Origin: Epichloe hybrida
Lineage: Eukaryota; Ascomycota; Sordariomycetes; Hypocreales; Clavicipitaceae
Direction: 5' to 3'
DNA length: 64,000 nt
Assembly: GCA_019022495.1 (NCBI GenBank)
Contig: JAFEKR010000025.1
Location: 620,001 to 684,000 of the forward strand
The notes under the pieces are model-generated. The model did no database searches, was not told the DNA's origin, and saw nothing but the letters and a program-made list of their open reading frames with translations. This document shows positions 23,344 through 35,253 of the stretch, piece after piece; positions within the stretch are counted from its first letter, which is position 1; every line of letters begins with the position of its first letter. Position numbers and translations under genes: made by a program.

Positions 23344-24676
23344 TCAGTCAGATTGTCAATCAGATTGTCAATCAGATCGTCAATCAAATCGTTAATCGAA
23401 TCGTTAATCAAATTGTTAATCAAATCATTAGTCAAATCGTCAGTCAAATCGTCAATCAAATCATCAGTCAGAAAGTCAGTCAAATCGTCAAATCGTCAAA
23501 TCGTCAAATCGGTCAAATCAGTCAAATCGGTCAAATCGGTCAAATCGGTCAAATCAGTCAGAAAGTCAGTCAAATCATTAATTAGATCATTAATTAAATC
23601 ATCAATTAAATCATTAATTAGATCATTAATCAGATTATCAATTAGATTGTTAATCAAATTGTCAATCAAATTGTTAATCAAATCGTTAATCAAATTGTCA
23701 GTTAAATTGTTAGTCAAATCGTTAGTCAAATTGTTAATTAGATTGTTAGTCAAATCGTTAGTCAAATCGTTAATTAGATTATCAATCAAATCGTTAGTCA
23801 AATCGTTAGTCAAATTGTCAGTCAGAAAGTTAGTTAAATCATTAGTCAAATTGTCAATCAAATTGTCAATCAAATCGTCAGTCAAATCGTTAGTTAAATC
23901 ATTAATTAAATTGTCAATCAAATTATTAATTAGAAAGTTAGTCAAATCGTTAGTTAAATCGTTAATCAAATCGTTAATCAAATTGTCAATTAAATCATTA
24001 GTTAGAAAGTTAGTTAAATCGTTAGTCAAATCGTTAATTAGATTGTCAATCAAATCGTTAGTCAAATCGTTAGTCAAATTGTCAGTCAAATCGTCAATTA
24101 GATCGTTAGTCAAATCGTCAGTTAGAAAGTCAGTCAAATCGTTAGTCAAATCGTCAGTCAAATCGTCAGTCAAATCGTTAGTCAAATCGTTAATTAGATC
24201 GTTAGTTAAATTGTTAGTCAAATCGTCAGTCAGAAAGTCAGTCAAATCGTTAATCAAATCGTCAGTCAGAAAGTCAGTCAAATCGTCAATCAAATCGTTA
24301 GTCAAATCGTCAATTAGATCGTTAGTTAAATCGTTAGTTAAATCGTTAATTAGATTGTTAATCAAATCATTAGTTAAATTATTAGTTAAATCGTTAGTTA
24401 AATCGTTAATGAAATCATTAGTTAAATCGTTAATTAGATTGTTAATCAAATCATTAGTTAAATTATTAGTTAAATCGTTAATTAAATCATTAATTAAATC
24501 ATTAGTTAGAAAGTTAGTTAGATTATTAAATCATTAAATTAGTTAAATTAGTTAGAAAGTTAGTTAAATTATTAATTAAATCATCAATTAGATTGTTAAT
24601 TAGATTATTAATTAGATTATTAATTAGATTATTAATTAGATTATTAGTTAGATTATTATTAAATTATTAGTTAGAT
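23344..24676 (-). repeat. Right tandem-repeat arm, mirror image of the left arm
   Basis: About 110 units of the same 12-bp and 9-bp motifs as the left arm but reverse-complemented (GTCAAATCGTTA type). Going outward from the G10 tract the order is 12-bp units, a GTCAGAAAG landmark (23467), a 9-bp block, a second landmark (23557), a long 12-bp field, then a landmark pair 46 bp apart (24505 and 24551) around a decayed short-period block, then the last units. This matches the left arm landmark by landmark. Both strands are open over more than 900 bp purely because of the repeat period. C-to-T change is strongest at the outer end. Confidence 0.88.
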
Positions 24677-24775
24677 AGAAAAAAAACAGAAGTGGATAAT
24701 AGTTAGCCTAGGCGGATACTAAGCTTTCCCTGCGCCTATGATGCCAATAAACTCGGGCAGCCATAAGGGTCTTGT

Positions 24776-24860
24776 AATAAAGGGAAAGCGGGAAGCTACG
24801 CTCCATACTCTTGCCTTCGCCTTGCACGCAAAACGCAGGCAAAGCTCCGCTTTCCCTGAT
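24776..24860. mobile_element. Second, inverted and shortened MITE relative
   Basis: This segment shares AATAAAGGGAAAGCGGGAAGC, the TTGCCTTCGCCTTG centre and GCAAAGCTCCGCTTTCCC with the MITE at 23122-23242 but lies in the opposite orientation. The outer TAGGA..ACCTTATTTT ends are missing. It is probably a truncated or older copy. Confidence 0.6.
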
Positions 24861-24921
24861 TAACCCGTAACGTGCGTAGTCTTAGTCGCCTACGTGTGTC
24901 TAGGCTAGCATTGTGTCTGTC

Positions 24922-27851
24922 GGACATCTAAATGCGCATATCGCGTTAGTCCCAAAGCGGAAGGACGGTCCCCACACCTGATTTTAGTGTGACTTACGTC
25001 CGTTAATTTTCGCTGTCAATTAAGATGCTTATTTATACGATATTTAAAGGTATTAATACTATAAAAAAAGCTAGAATTAAAGCTATTATGACTGCCCTAA
25101 TAGTGAATTATACGGAATAAATTACATTTAACTTACAAGGGGCTTAAAGAGATTATTAGAGAATAATTAACTTAGCGTTAGTATAAATACAGGTGTTAGT
25201 GTAGTATAGCTTACTTTTACTAACTATAACAAAGGATTTTATATTATTCTTATTTATAAGGCTATAATAGCATTCGTAGTAGCTTATTATAAGCTAGTAA
25301 GGGCATTAACAAGGGCATTAAATCGCGTAGCTAGGCTAGCTAGTGTGTTACACTACCTGCTGCGGCCATAGCTATAGTATGTAATTCCACTATAGCTTAA
25401 AGCTATAAATATTAATATGCCTCTATCACCGCGGCTTAAAGCTAGTATTAATACTTATAATGCCCGTAATAATTATAATATAGCAAGCTTAATAGCCATT
25501 TGATTCCTTCCCTTAGCTACTACCTAAGCCTATTTAATTATATTATAAATCCTACCTAAATTTATAACTAGGCTAGGTATAGTATAAGGGCTATTATAGG
25601 CTTGCTATTATCTACTTATATTATTAGGGTTAAGCTTAATTTCTATAGTAATTTAAGCTTACTACTTACTTATAATTAGCTTTAGCTACTAATAATAGTT
25701 AAAGTAAGTTAGCAGAAGTCTACTACTACTCTCTAATATAGTAGTAATTATATAACTACAAGGGATCCCAAATTATGTCATAAACTAATAACTATATAAG
25801 GTCCTAGGTAATTTACCTTCTTATTTATCCTTTACCTTCTAATATTACTAGATTACCTAATTAATCAGAAACTAACCTAACTTACAAGCTAAAAGTTAAA
25901 CAATTAGGTAATTATCCTAATTAATTTAGCAGGTCTTTAACTCTTTATTAAATTTCATAGAAAAGGTAGCCTAATAGCTTTAAACACATTACTAAATACA
26001 TTCCTAAAGCACGTAAAGATTAACAAATCATAGCTTATAATTTACTTTTAAATAGCTATAAGATCCCTCTGTGTAAGAGGTACTTAATATACTAAAATTT
26101 TAGTTAGCTTTAATAAAGAAAGCTACCTATTTGTAACACTATAGTAAATATATTAAATCAAGGTAAGCAATAATCTCTAATAGTAAGGTTAGTAAGGGTT
26201 TACCTAAGTAAAATTACTAACATAAAACTTACCTTCCTACTCTTTAAATTACTTTTTAAATTTAGCCTAATACTTCTAAAAGTTATCCTTAGTAGCTATA
26301 AACATTATAATGCGCTACGCATTATAAATACTAGAAGCTATAAGTAGTGTATCTTTAATGCTATAAAGAATAGGCTTCTTAAGAGCGAATATAATTAACT
26401 AGTCTATTACTATAGCTATCTTTACTAGCTTAGAACTAAATTCAATAATATAATTTTCTTTGTTATTCTAGGGTTAATTAGCATTATTAATAGGGTTATT
26501 ATAAGGGCATGCCTAGCGTGAAGTTAGCAGCCTTTTATGTGCTAGTAGCTCTAGGATATTATAGTTATTAAGGTTTCCTTGCTACTTCTTCGTAATATTA
26601 ACTATAATATTTTATAGTAAATACTAGTAGCATATTTACTACTAGGCTAATAGAAAGGTATTCTAAAAACCATTTTTAAGAGCTTTATCAAAATCCGTAA
26701 TAATAACACTAGGTATCTTAATACTAGCGGCCTCTATAGCTAGCCTAAGGTACTTTAAAAGCTAACTATAAGTTACTTTATTTTCTTTAGTAGCAAGCCT
26801 AAAGGTAACACTAAATATTATATATAAAGATATAATACTAGTAACTTATAATAGAGGTAGGTTAAAGCGGTTAACCTTATATATATTATCTATTTATAAT
26901 AGCTTAGGGTTTTGCTTCTATTACTAAATTAACCCTTTGTATACCTAGAACACTCTTAAAAGCTTTCTAGAAGAATCTTGATTAAATTACTTATAGAAAA
27001 TGCAGTTATTATTATCTAGTAGATTAATGAATTTTTATGTTAATATTCCTAGGTTATAAAGCGTAAGTTATAGCTAATGCTAGATAAAAAACATATCTAA
27101 TCTAGTGATATAGACTTTAGGGTGCTCTTATATAATTTAGCTAGTAATTTACTTTATAGTTAATATACTATATTTACTAAGGGTTTTAACCTTTATCTTA
27201 AGCTATTAGAGGCTAAATTTCTATTAGTTTTAAAGCTAAAGGATACTTAAATTTAAGGGAGAAAGGACTAGGTTATAATTATATGTGTTTTCCTTTATTA
27301 TAGGAACCTAGATATTATTATATGTATTATATTATACTTATGCGTTAAATAGGCATTATAGCTTTCTTAAGGAGGTCTTATAAATATCGGAATTAAGGGC
27401 ATTCGGACGATAATTCCCGCTATGCTAGTATTAAATTATATAGTTAACTCTCTGTTATATATACCTTAAATAACTGCTACTAGATTTAACTACTATAAAT
27501 CCCTTACTTACTTACTAGGTGTTAATAGTATTAATAGCATTTTCTATAGTTATATAAGATAGCTATAACTCTAGGAATAATATAACAAAGAGTACTTAAA
27601 GGGAGCCTTATAATATTACATTATATTATATTATAATACGTTATATTATAAGGCTTTATAATAATAAAAAGGGAGGCAAGGAATTTTACAGAAGAGGTTA
27701 TAAGTATTACACATTACAGTAAGCTGCTTGCATTTACTACTAAAGAGAGCTAGTATATTTAGTAGGGAATGAGGTAGAAAGGTACTTCTTTCGTTTTAGG
27801 ACTAACGCGATATGCGCATTCAAAAAACGCGATATGCGCATTTAGATGTCC
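24922..27851 (-). mobile_element. MULE (Mutator-like) DNA transposon relic
   Basis: The 2,930-bp element is flanked by a 9-bp TSD GTGTCTGTC (24913-24921 and 27852-27860), the length typical of Mutator-like elements. TIRs start GGACATCTAAATGCGCATA and continue TCGCGTTAGTCC. The right TIR contains a partial duplication of GCGCATTT/CGCGATAT. The minus strand between about 26670 and 26930 reads as a damaged MULE transposase: NRFNLPLL, then FSVTFRLAT and VIITDFDKALKN, which contains a family catalytic Asp. In-frame stops show it is dead. An AT-rich interior with tRNA-free, gene-free sequence fills the rest. Confidence 0.82.
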
Positions 27852-27860
27852 GTGTCTGTC

Positions 27861-28209
27861 ACGACTTTGGTCGGAAGGAATATAACAGAGTGATGACTAA
27901 GATTCGGAGTCACGGCTAGAAAGGTGCTACCTAGGGGTTAGGGCATAAAGGTCTCGATCTCCAACCTGCTATATATAATATAGGCAGCCTTTGTCTAAAC
28001 TCCTCGCCTAGTACACGTAGCTATCTAGCGGCTACTGAGTCATCCGCATAACCCCAAGGTTTATCCGAGGCTCCATTACATATATGACCGCCTTGTCTCT
28101 GGTCTCTGTGCTCCTGACAGTATCTTTATACATGCGTGTTGTTTTGCCTCAACAGAATATAAGAAACTTGTATTAATAAACATTTTTCCTACATAGCTCC
28201 CTAGTAACA
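27861..28209 (-). repeat. Probable LTR fragment at the edge of the repeat nest
   Basis: On the minus strand this begins TGTTACTAGGGAGC at 28209, immediately preceded by a polypurine-like GGGAGGG (rc of 28210-28216), and contains TATA- and poly(A)-signal-like AT stretches. That is the form of a Copia-type 3' LTR. The left part would continue across the MULE insertion to about 24,680, but no partner LTR or TSD was found. The call rests on boundary signals only. Confidence 0.35.
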
Positions 28210-29137
28210 CCCTCCCTAGTTATATCCCAGCCTTAAACTTTATTATATTAACCTGTTATAGACTGGAACTGCAAGCTCAGGTCAAGTTTAGATCCAGTAG
28301 GGGGAAGGCGCGCGAACGGACTAAACACAAAACGCTCAAAATCCGGACCCTATGTTCTAGATTTCTTCTACCTAATGAAAATACTCTTGTCACTCTAAAC
28401 GCTTACGTGCAGTAGCCCTAAGGCTAGTTTATTACATTACCCAAGCTTTAGCCTTAATAATTAGCTATAACTACGAATGAAATAAAATATCAAGAGTTCA
28501 TAATATGAGGACACATAGATCTATTATCTTTTCTTCGAAGTTACCGTAACTCACTATACCATTATATTTACCTTGGTGTGGTGTGGCTGTTCTAGGTAGG
28601 GTAGGGTACTCCGTAGAGGCCTACTACAGTAACAGATGTATAACACCCAGACTGGTGCACCCTAACCATATTTCCTCGGCGAACGCCCACTCCACCTTAC
28701 GTCACTGGCCGCATCCATCTCATTAGTGCCCCATTCCGCTCATTACTAGTAGTGAGTGGACGACAGGCTATGCTAGCCGCTGTTGACATCTCAATCAGCA
28801 AAATTTGGGCAAACCTGATTTCATGCCGCGGGAAGTGCATTGCATCAGGATTCCAGAGCCCTCAAGCGTACTACAATAACATTCTCGATCGGATACCTGC
28901 ACGTAGTAGGTATTAAGCTGGAGGAGGCAGTCCTACGGCGAGGCACAATACCAAACAAAATAACAGACCATCGAAACCCAACTACAGACTCTCGTGTCGA
29001 GAGACCACTACTATGTTTAGAAACAAAGTTTTTACGGCTCTACAGAAAACCTACGATGATAGCTATCTGAGTTGCTCCACGGCAGTCTATTATGAGAGTC
29101 AGGTAGGTTTATCCCTTTACGTTGTTTACCACAAAAG
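28210..29137. other. Transition and upstream region of the AAA ATPase gene
   Basis: Base composition changes here from AT-rich repeat DNA to ordinary genic sequence. No tandem repeat, RNA gene or convincing exon was recognised. The last part presumably holds the promoter and 5' leader of the + strand gene that follows. An upstream coding exon cannot be excluded. Confidence 0.5.
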
Positions 29138-31633
29138 GTGGTTGGTATCATCCCAACTATTGACAAGAACACTCTCCAGGGTGATGAGACGGAGGCGACG
29201 CGACATTGGAAGCATGCCCTCGAGCAAATATACGAGCACAGGGCCAACAAGGCTACCCCAGGCTATGGACCGCAGACTGACACGGAAAAGGCGTTGGTCG
29301 AGGCTCTGAAGCAGCTTGAGCTTCAATGCAAAGAGAGGATTGACCTTTTAGAAGCACTCCGTGTCTCTAGGAAAGAAGATTCAGCGTATAAAACCGCTGC
29401 AAATACCTCCAAAGGCCCGATGCACGAGGTGAAAAGCCAGGATGATCGACCGAAGGGCTCTATAGGACAAGGCACCATTCCAGCAGTGACTTACTCAGAA
29501 TTATCACGTCCTGCAGCGTCTCCTCGGCCACCTCTGCCACTTCGAGCCTCATCAGCCCAAACGACCCCTCATTCACCCAGCGGTAGCAATTACATTTTGG
29601 GACTGGACCCAACAGCGAAAGCAAAGTCAAGATCACAATCCCCCAATCAGCCACCGCGGTCTGAAAAGACTCTGCGTTCAACAAGTCCAGAAAAACACAC
29701 GATGCGAACAACTTTACGTTCTAGCAAACATTCAGAAAAATCAGGCTGGCCCACCCGAAAGTTGCCAAAGCCAGCAGCTGAAGGACCAAGCAAAGCGGCA
29801 ACACTAGCATGGAGTGCATCAGGACCTGCATCAGGACCACGAGACCGTGCGTTGAACGTGACGCCCTCGAATGGGAGCGCGCCTCCACCACAGTTGACAT
29901 CACGGCAGACAATAGAAAAGTTGCGGTCTGTACCGTCCCAAATACAATGGGACAGCCATTCTCGACGGCTAGTAACATCCCGAGAGACAGAGTTTTGCAT
30001 CACTGAATCACAGCCACATACTCTAACACGACAATCCGACGACTATTCGCTGCACAAATCCACCCATCTTTCTGTTTCCGCAGCTTCGAGTGCTTTGAAT
30101 TCATCATCCTCTCAAGACACTAATCCAGTTGACCAACCTTCTAGCAGGTCTGGTAGTGTATATCCCGCTCGCAATGTCAATGCAGGACCGGCCTCAAGAA
30201 TCGCCAGAGATGAGAGGCTGAGTAACTTTGCACCTGCTGATGATTCGGCAAATCTGACGGAGAAAAAGAACCTATCAGATGGCCCTATCAGGCGGAAAGG
30301 GGTAGCAGCACGGTCGAACCAACAGCATCAGTCCTTGTCCAAAATCAGCACCACAACAAAGGGAGATGATGATTTTCGTCGAGGTCATCAGAAACTTTCG
30401 CCTAGAGAGAGACACTCGGGCGAAACTGAGGAAGTTGCATCTCGTACAACTTCAAGAACGCATTTAAAGAGGGCCAAAAGGCCGGAAACAAAGCCCGGTG
30501 TAAGGTCTAGATCCTCATCAGAGACATCCGATGAGGGAAGCCCCGATGCCAAGTCGGCTGATCCGACATGGAGAAATACTAAGGCATCTATTCTGAAAAA
30601 TTTGCCACTCGGGGTCGACGAAGGAGCTGCAAAACAGATCTTAAACGATATAGTCGTGCAGGGAGACGAGGTTCACTGGAGTGACATAGCTGGACTAGAA
30701 ATTGCCAAAAATGCACTCAGAGAGAATGTCGTTTACCCTTTCCTTCGTCCGGACCTATTTATGGGACTTCGCGAGCCAGCCAGGGGCATGTTACTATTCG
30801 GGCCTCCGGGTACGGGTAAGACAATGTTGGCGCGAGCTGTCGCCACTGAATCTAAATCAACATTCTTCTCAATTTCAGCATCCAGCTTGACTAGCAAATA
30901 CCTAGGAGAATCGGAAAAGCTAGTTCGGGCACTTTTTGGATTGGCTAAATCACTAGCGCCAAGCATCATATTTGTCGATGAGATTGATTCGCTACTATCG
31001 CAGCGATCTGGCTCGGGAGAACATGAGGCTACGAGAAGGATCAAAACAGAGTTCTTGATACAGTGGAGCGATCTGCAACGAGCAGCTGCAGGGAGGGAGA
31101 CGACAGACAAGGACAAGGAGAGAGGGGATGCCAACAGGGTTTTAGTGCTTGCGGCTACTAATATACCTTGGGCAATCGATGAAGCAGCTCGGCGAAGATT
31201 TGTTCGACGACAGTATATCCCCTTACCTGAACCGCACACTAGGGAAACGCAGCTGCGGACCCTATTAGGGCAGCAGAAACATGGTCTATCGGCGACCGAT
31301 ATTGAAAGACTAGTTGAGTTAACTGATGGTGAGACAATATTCAAGGCTCATCGTTTCTACAATAAAGTATTTCCTGGAACACAATCTAACACGATTACCT
31401 CATGCTCTCTAGGGTTTTCAGGTTCGGATATCACGGCATTAGCAAAGGATGCTGCTATGGGTCCCCTGCGATCACTGGGAGAGGCATTGCTTCACATGAC
31501 TATGGATGATATTCGTCATATTCTTCTCATTGACTTTGAGGCTAGTCTGGGTACGATCCGACCGAGCGTTGGCAAGGCCGGTCTCAAGGAATACGAGGAT
31601 TGGGCTCGAGAGTTTGGTGAACGAGGAGGTTAG
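29138..31633 (+). CDS. Spastin/Sap1-type AAA ATPase with N-terminal MIT-like region
   Basis: A meiotic-clade AAA ATPase of the Sap1/Yta6/spastin/fidgetin group. The N-terminus (about residues 15-70) has a MIT-like helical segment with [13 protein letters not shown]; a Ser/Pro-rich linker extends to about residue 480. The AAA module carries Walker A GPPGTGKT, Walker B IIFVDEID and the C-terminal Vps4-like tail ending EFGERGG. Members form hexamers that remodel microtubules or membrane-associated substrates; the substrate here is unknown. An 84-nt intron (31329-31412, GTGAGA..CTAAC..CTAG) is in frame with no stop, so an unspliced reading gives 831 residues and the spliced product about 803. Splicing restores the expected [18 protein letters not shown] join. 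The start is the first ATG before the MIT-like region, and an upstream exon is possible. It converges with the uS17m gene. Confidence 0.88.
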   Translation: MVGIIPTIDKNTLQGDETEATRHWKHALEQIYEHRANKATPGYGPQTDTEKALVEALKQLELQCKERIDLLEALRVSRKEDSAYKTAANTSKGPMHEVKSQDDRPKGSIGQGTIPAVTYSELSRPAASPRPPLPLRASSAQTTPHSPSGSNYILGLDPTAKAKSRSQSPNQPPRSEKTLRSTSPEKHTMRTTLRSSKHSEKSGWPTRKLPKPAAEGPSKAATLAWSASGPASGPRDRALNVTPSNGSAPPPQLTSRQTIEKLRSVPSQIQWDSHSRRLVTSRETEFCITESQPHTLTRQSDDYSLHKSTHLSVSAASSALNSSSSQDTNPVDQPSSRSGSVYPARNVNAGPASRIARDERLSNFAPADDSANLTEKKNLSDGPIRRKGVAARSNQQHQSLSKISTTTKGDDDFRRGHQKLSPRERHSGETEEVASRTTSRTHLKRAKRPETKPGVRSRSSSETSDEGSPDAKSADPTWRNTKASILKNLPLGVDEGAAKQILNDIVVQGDEVHWSDIAGLEIAKNALRENVVYPFLRPDLFMGLREPARGMLLFGPPGTGKTMLARAVATESKSTFFSISASSLTSKYLGESEKLVRALFGLAKSLAPSIIFVDEIDSLLSQRSGSGEHEATRRIKTEFLIQWSDLQRAAAGRETTDKDKERGDANRVLVLAATNIPWAIDEAARRRFVRRQYIPLPEPHTRETQLRTLLGQQKHGLSATDIERLVELTDGETIFKAHRFYNKVFPGTQSNTITSCSLGFSGSDITALAKDAAMGPLRSLGEALLHMTMDDIRHILLIDFEASLGTIRPSVGKAGLKEYEDWAREFGERGG

Positions 31634-32054
31634 ATAATTTCATCATCGATTTAAATGAATAGCGTTGCAGTGTTGAACGTTTCAGCTGAAGTACAAAATT
31701 CTCATCGCTCTTTCTTAACCCAGCTGTCACCAGCTTACATGCAGCCGTCTCTTGACGAAAAGCAACATGTCATAATCGCTTGAATAAAATCCTATTGTAC
31801 AACTCGGCACACTATTTCTGATAAGTCCCCGTAACGCTCCGATCCCAGTAATTCAGCAAACCCATAATTTAACTACAGCTGGGCAGAATTGCTCATGTTG
31901 TGTAATGCCGCCCGAGTACAAGACGCCGTAGTTTCACACACTCGTTTCTCGAGAACGAACACCGTGTCGGCATGCCGCGGATATGGATGATGAAATCTCA
32001 GAATTCATATTTAAACTTGGCTTCCAGTGAACTTCGAGGAGCCATTGTTGTCAA

Positions 32055-32545
32055 TCACACGATCGCTGTGGCATCGTCGGTCTGTTTGGCTGTCCTTCGC
32101 GAGTCCTTTGCAGCTTTCCTGGCCTCCCTTTCTGCTATTCGTTCTTCTAGAGTCGGTACCGGAGGCCTCTCACCGATTGGAGTGCCGAACGGCGCAACAA
32201 TTTGTTTCACGACATGTCGCTTATGTCGTGACGTTGGCCAGCCAGGTACTATAGAAATCACATCGCCAGTTCGTAATGAAGAATTTGGATCGTGGACCAA
32301 ATAGTGTTTAGGGTCAGGAAACCACTGCCAAGAATGTCAACTTAACTTTTAGACATACGGCAAGAGAGATACTGCTGCACTGCTGATGCGCGGTATTGGC
32401 AGATACTCACTTTATTCACCACCTTGTTCCATTTCTGCCCACCAACACGAACTTTGACTGTCTTTTGCATTAATGCTGAAGAAACGACGACGCCATGAAG
32501 TTCATGAGTTACACGTCGAGCTGCCTTAGCAATTTGTGAAGACAT
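32055..32545 (-). CDS. MRPS17: Mitochondrial small-subunit ribosomal protein uS17m
   Basis: Two exons (32411-32545 and 32055-32324) joined across an 86-nt intron (donor GTGAGT, acceptor GGCAG) give a 134-residue basic protein. The S17 fold is recognisable: HGVVVSSALMQKTVKVRV early, then the KHYLVHDP..RTGDVISI segment and a charged C-terminal extension (PTLEERIAEREARKAAK). uS17 binds small-subunit rRNA, here presumably in the mitoribosome, since the N-terminal MSSQIAKAARR looks like a short presequence and the length fits fungal mitochondrial homologues. The start at 32545 is chosen because the upstream in-frame ATG adds an unrelated segment. The 3' end faces the AAA ATPase gene. Confidence 0.87.
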
Positions 32546-33082
32546 ACTCCCAGTGCAGATAGAAATGGCGACAGCAAAAATGAACCTAAGAGACAATTTC
32601 GAGACTAGGCAGGGTCATGAGGCTGTGTTCCGTGACGATTCGGGTTCAGGTTCCTCGTACGCCCAAAGATATATGAGAAATTTGATTTTATAAATCTCCA
32701 ATGAATTCTCTGCAATATCACTTCAAAGCGTCGCGCAGTGATTAACATAGGGAAAATGTTTGAAACGGGGAGTGTATCCATCGAGGGCAACTCCTTTCAG
32801 CTCACCGCTTGCTTGAGTGGAATTAATATTGCCAGAGGCAGAGTGAAGCTTGTAGCTTTGAGTTCGGCCAATAGTGCGACGGCTATGGGGCAAACTTTTT
32901 AAGCAGAGATGTGGGTCGCCACGACTTTGGTACTCCGTAATAGAGGGAGGCCGGCGATTGCGAAATATTCCTTAGCCAAGTACGGTTTCGAATCGCGCCG
33001 GAGGCTTGGGAAGCTCTAAGTCTCAAAGACCTTCACCAGCCGACAGACGGCATATGATTTACGAGCATTTAAGAGACACGCA

Positions 33083-34056
33083 ATGTCATCATCACCAGGT
33101 CGTCGGACTGGCGTCAAAAGACCCCGTATGACCTCCCATCAATCCCACTTGCCATACACATTGCTGGCTCGCTTATCACTTGATGCCTTTTTTCTGTTTT
33201 GTTTTATTTGCATATAGAAGGCTAATGATAACTTCGCGCATTGGACCAGCAGGGACACAATCTCTGCCCCCTCCAGCCCTGCCTCAACTCGTCGCCGAGC
33301 AACATACGCCCATCCCGCCAACCGATAAAGACTCTCAGCGATTAATTGTTGTTCTTTCAAACGCAAGCCTGGAGACATACAAGGCATCACATGGCGGCAG
33401 TAGCAGAACGGGTCTGCATCGTGAGGATAAATACTCATTGCTCAACAGCGACGAGCATATCGGCATCATGCGCAAGATGAATCGTGATATCAGCGATGCC
33501 CGACCGGACATAACACACCAGGTTATATCTCCTCTTGAACCAAGATTCCCATTTCAATTGGACTAACTCGAATGCACAGTGCCTACTAACCCTACTGGAC
33601 TCGCCCATCAATAAAGCTGGAAAGCTGCAGATCTATATCCATACCGCGAAGGGTGTTTTGATCGAAGTCTCACCCTCTGTGCGAATTCCTAGAACATTCA
33701 AAAGATTTGCCGGTCTCATGGTGCAGTTACTTCATCGTTTATCCATTCGGTCAACCAACTCAAATGAGAAATTGCTCCGTGTCATACAAAACCCCATCAC
33801 AGATCACTTACCTCCGAATTGTCGCAAGGTAACCCTAAGCTTCGAGGCTCCGCTAGTTCGCGTCCGTGAGTATATGGAGTCGATTGGTTCCAAAGAGAGC
33901 ATTTGTGTTTTCGTTGGAGCTATGGCAAAGGGGGCCGATACCTTCGCAGATTCAATCGTGGACGAAAAAGTTTCCATCAGCAACTACTCTCTTTCGGCAA
34001 GTGTGGCATGCAGCAAGTTTTGCCATGCAGCTGAGGATGTTTGGGACGTTCTTTGA
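33083..34056 (+). CDS. EMG1: Emg1/Nep1 rRNA pseudouridine N1-methyltransferase
   Basis: A SPOUT-class methyltransferase that in yeast modifies a pseudouridine of 18S rRNA and is needed for 40S biogenesis in the nucleolus. Recognisable segments are [48 protein letters not shown] and the SAM-site/knot region [27 protein letters not shown]. Proposed exons are 33083-33125, 33250-33521 and 33580-34056, giving about 263 aa, close to the family's length. The second intron (GTTATA..GCACAG) has an unusual donor but joins THQ to CLLTLLDSP as in homologues. The first exon ([14 protein letters not shown]) and its intron are inferred from a TGATAAC branch site and reading phase; an alternative start is the ATG at 33225. 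It diverges from the uS17m gene. Confidence 0.9.
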
Positions 34057-35253
34057 CGAGAGCCCCCCTTTTTTGTATGTGAGATGATTTTATTGTTGGA
34101 TCTGATACAAAGCTATTCGAGGTGGCCGATGCGAAAGCTTCGACGAAGTTTCGGCAGCGATGCAACAAGCTAGATGATGTGACGTCCGTTCACACTTGGG
34201 TCGCCTGGACTGAGCGCTTTCTCATGTTTTCCCAGTTAAAAGCGAGAAGCGTTCAACAAACAAATTGAGAGTTCCTTCGAGTTGCTGCTGAGGAAACAGT
34301 ATCCATCTGGCTTGAACCAGTTCGATCCGGAACGACATACCCTTTAGGTAGTGCTCAGTGGCACGTGGAATATATTTCTGTCCACAAATGGCACTTTCAA
34401 GGAGTCATCATCGATTGTTCCGGGTATGATGGTAATGCAACAAACAGTGAATGTACTGTTATATTTTGCGGCTCGCTCTTTCTGTATACTCCAGTATATG
34501 TGCACTTCCCTTTGTCGATGATTCCTATTCGACTGCATATATGCAAAGACTCGATACCCCGAATGAACAGTTTTAAATCAAGCGGCAGTACAACAAATCC
34601 ATAGCTGATGCACAGGTGAATACTGTACTTTGTGACGTACCAGTCCAGAACCAAACTCGGTTGTTTCCTTCTTAGCCGGGATAGATTCAGCTCTTCATGC
34701 TTTCAGGCCATATATTTGTCAACGTTGTTATTAAGCTGGAGAACACAACCAAGGCATTTCCACTAATGATCGATTTCATATTGCAACCATTTTCTAGATT
34801 CCTACTACTATCTGGCTACGTTTGACCATTCAATAATCGCAAAGTTTGCAAGGCTCGTTTTTTGCCCACTCTACAAGCTTCACCGCTGTATCGTAGAAAG
34901 CGGAACCGCTGTCTACCGCTGCTCTACCGTGGCTATGAACGAAATGCCACCACGTAGACAGGCACAAGCCAGCCCGCGTGACAGCGTGACAGCGATCGGG
35001 CCGCTATACATGGATGAAGAGCAATATGAGGGGTTTTACGGAGTATATCTGCATATAGTATGTAATTTCCAGCCGCCAATAAGAAGACCTGTTGCACCTC
35101 TCGCCACGATGACCTAATTCAACATCATCATGACTCTACGATTCAACGCTTAAACCGTATTCTGTCAATCAACATCAGCCGCCTGTCAAATTGACGCGCT
35201 TTCTTCATTTCCAACCATGTGAAGATAGTTTCAACCTGATATACAGCTGAAAT
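34057..35253. other. Intergenic region between EMG1 and the 525-aa gene
   Basis: About 1.2 kb with scattered short ORFs on both strands, none longer than about 85 codons or resembling a family. It must hold the EMG1 3' UTR and the promoter of the next gene. No RNA gene or repeat was recognised. Confidence 0.5.

Noticed and set aside
23353..24537. 394-codon and 317-codon ORFs on opposite strands, and similar ORFs at 6609-7122 and 20743-21042
   Set aside because: They exist only because the 12-bp and 9-bp units are multiples of three without stops; the translations are monotonous Leu/Ile/Asn/Asp or Lys/Ser repeats.
32940..33005. B-box-like GGTTTCGAATC with an inverted repeat around it
   Set aside because: No A box at the right distance and no cloverleaf; a chance hairpin of the intergenic region.
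33139..33438. Antisense ORF across EMG1 exons
   Set aside because: Shadow of the conserved EMG1 coding sequence.
34929..35117. 62-codon ORF starting MAMNEMPPRRQ
   Set aside because: Short, no recognised domain and no splice partner that extends it.
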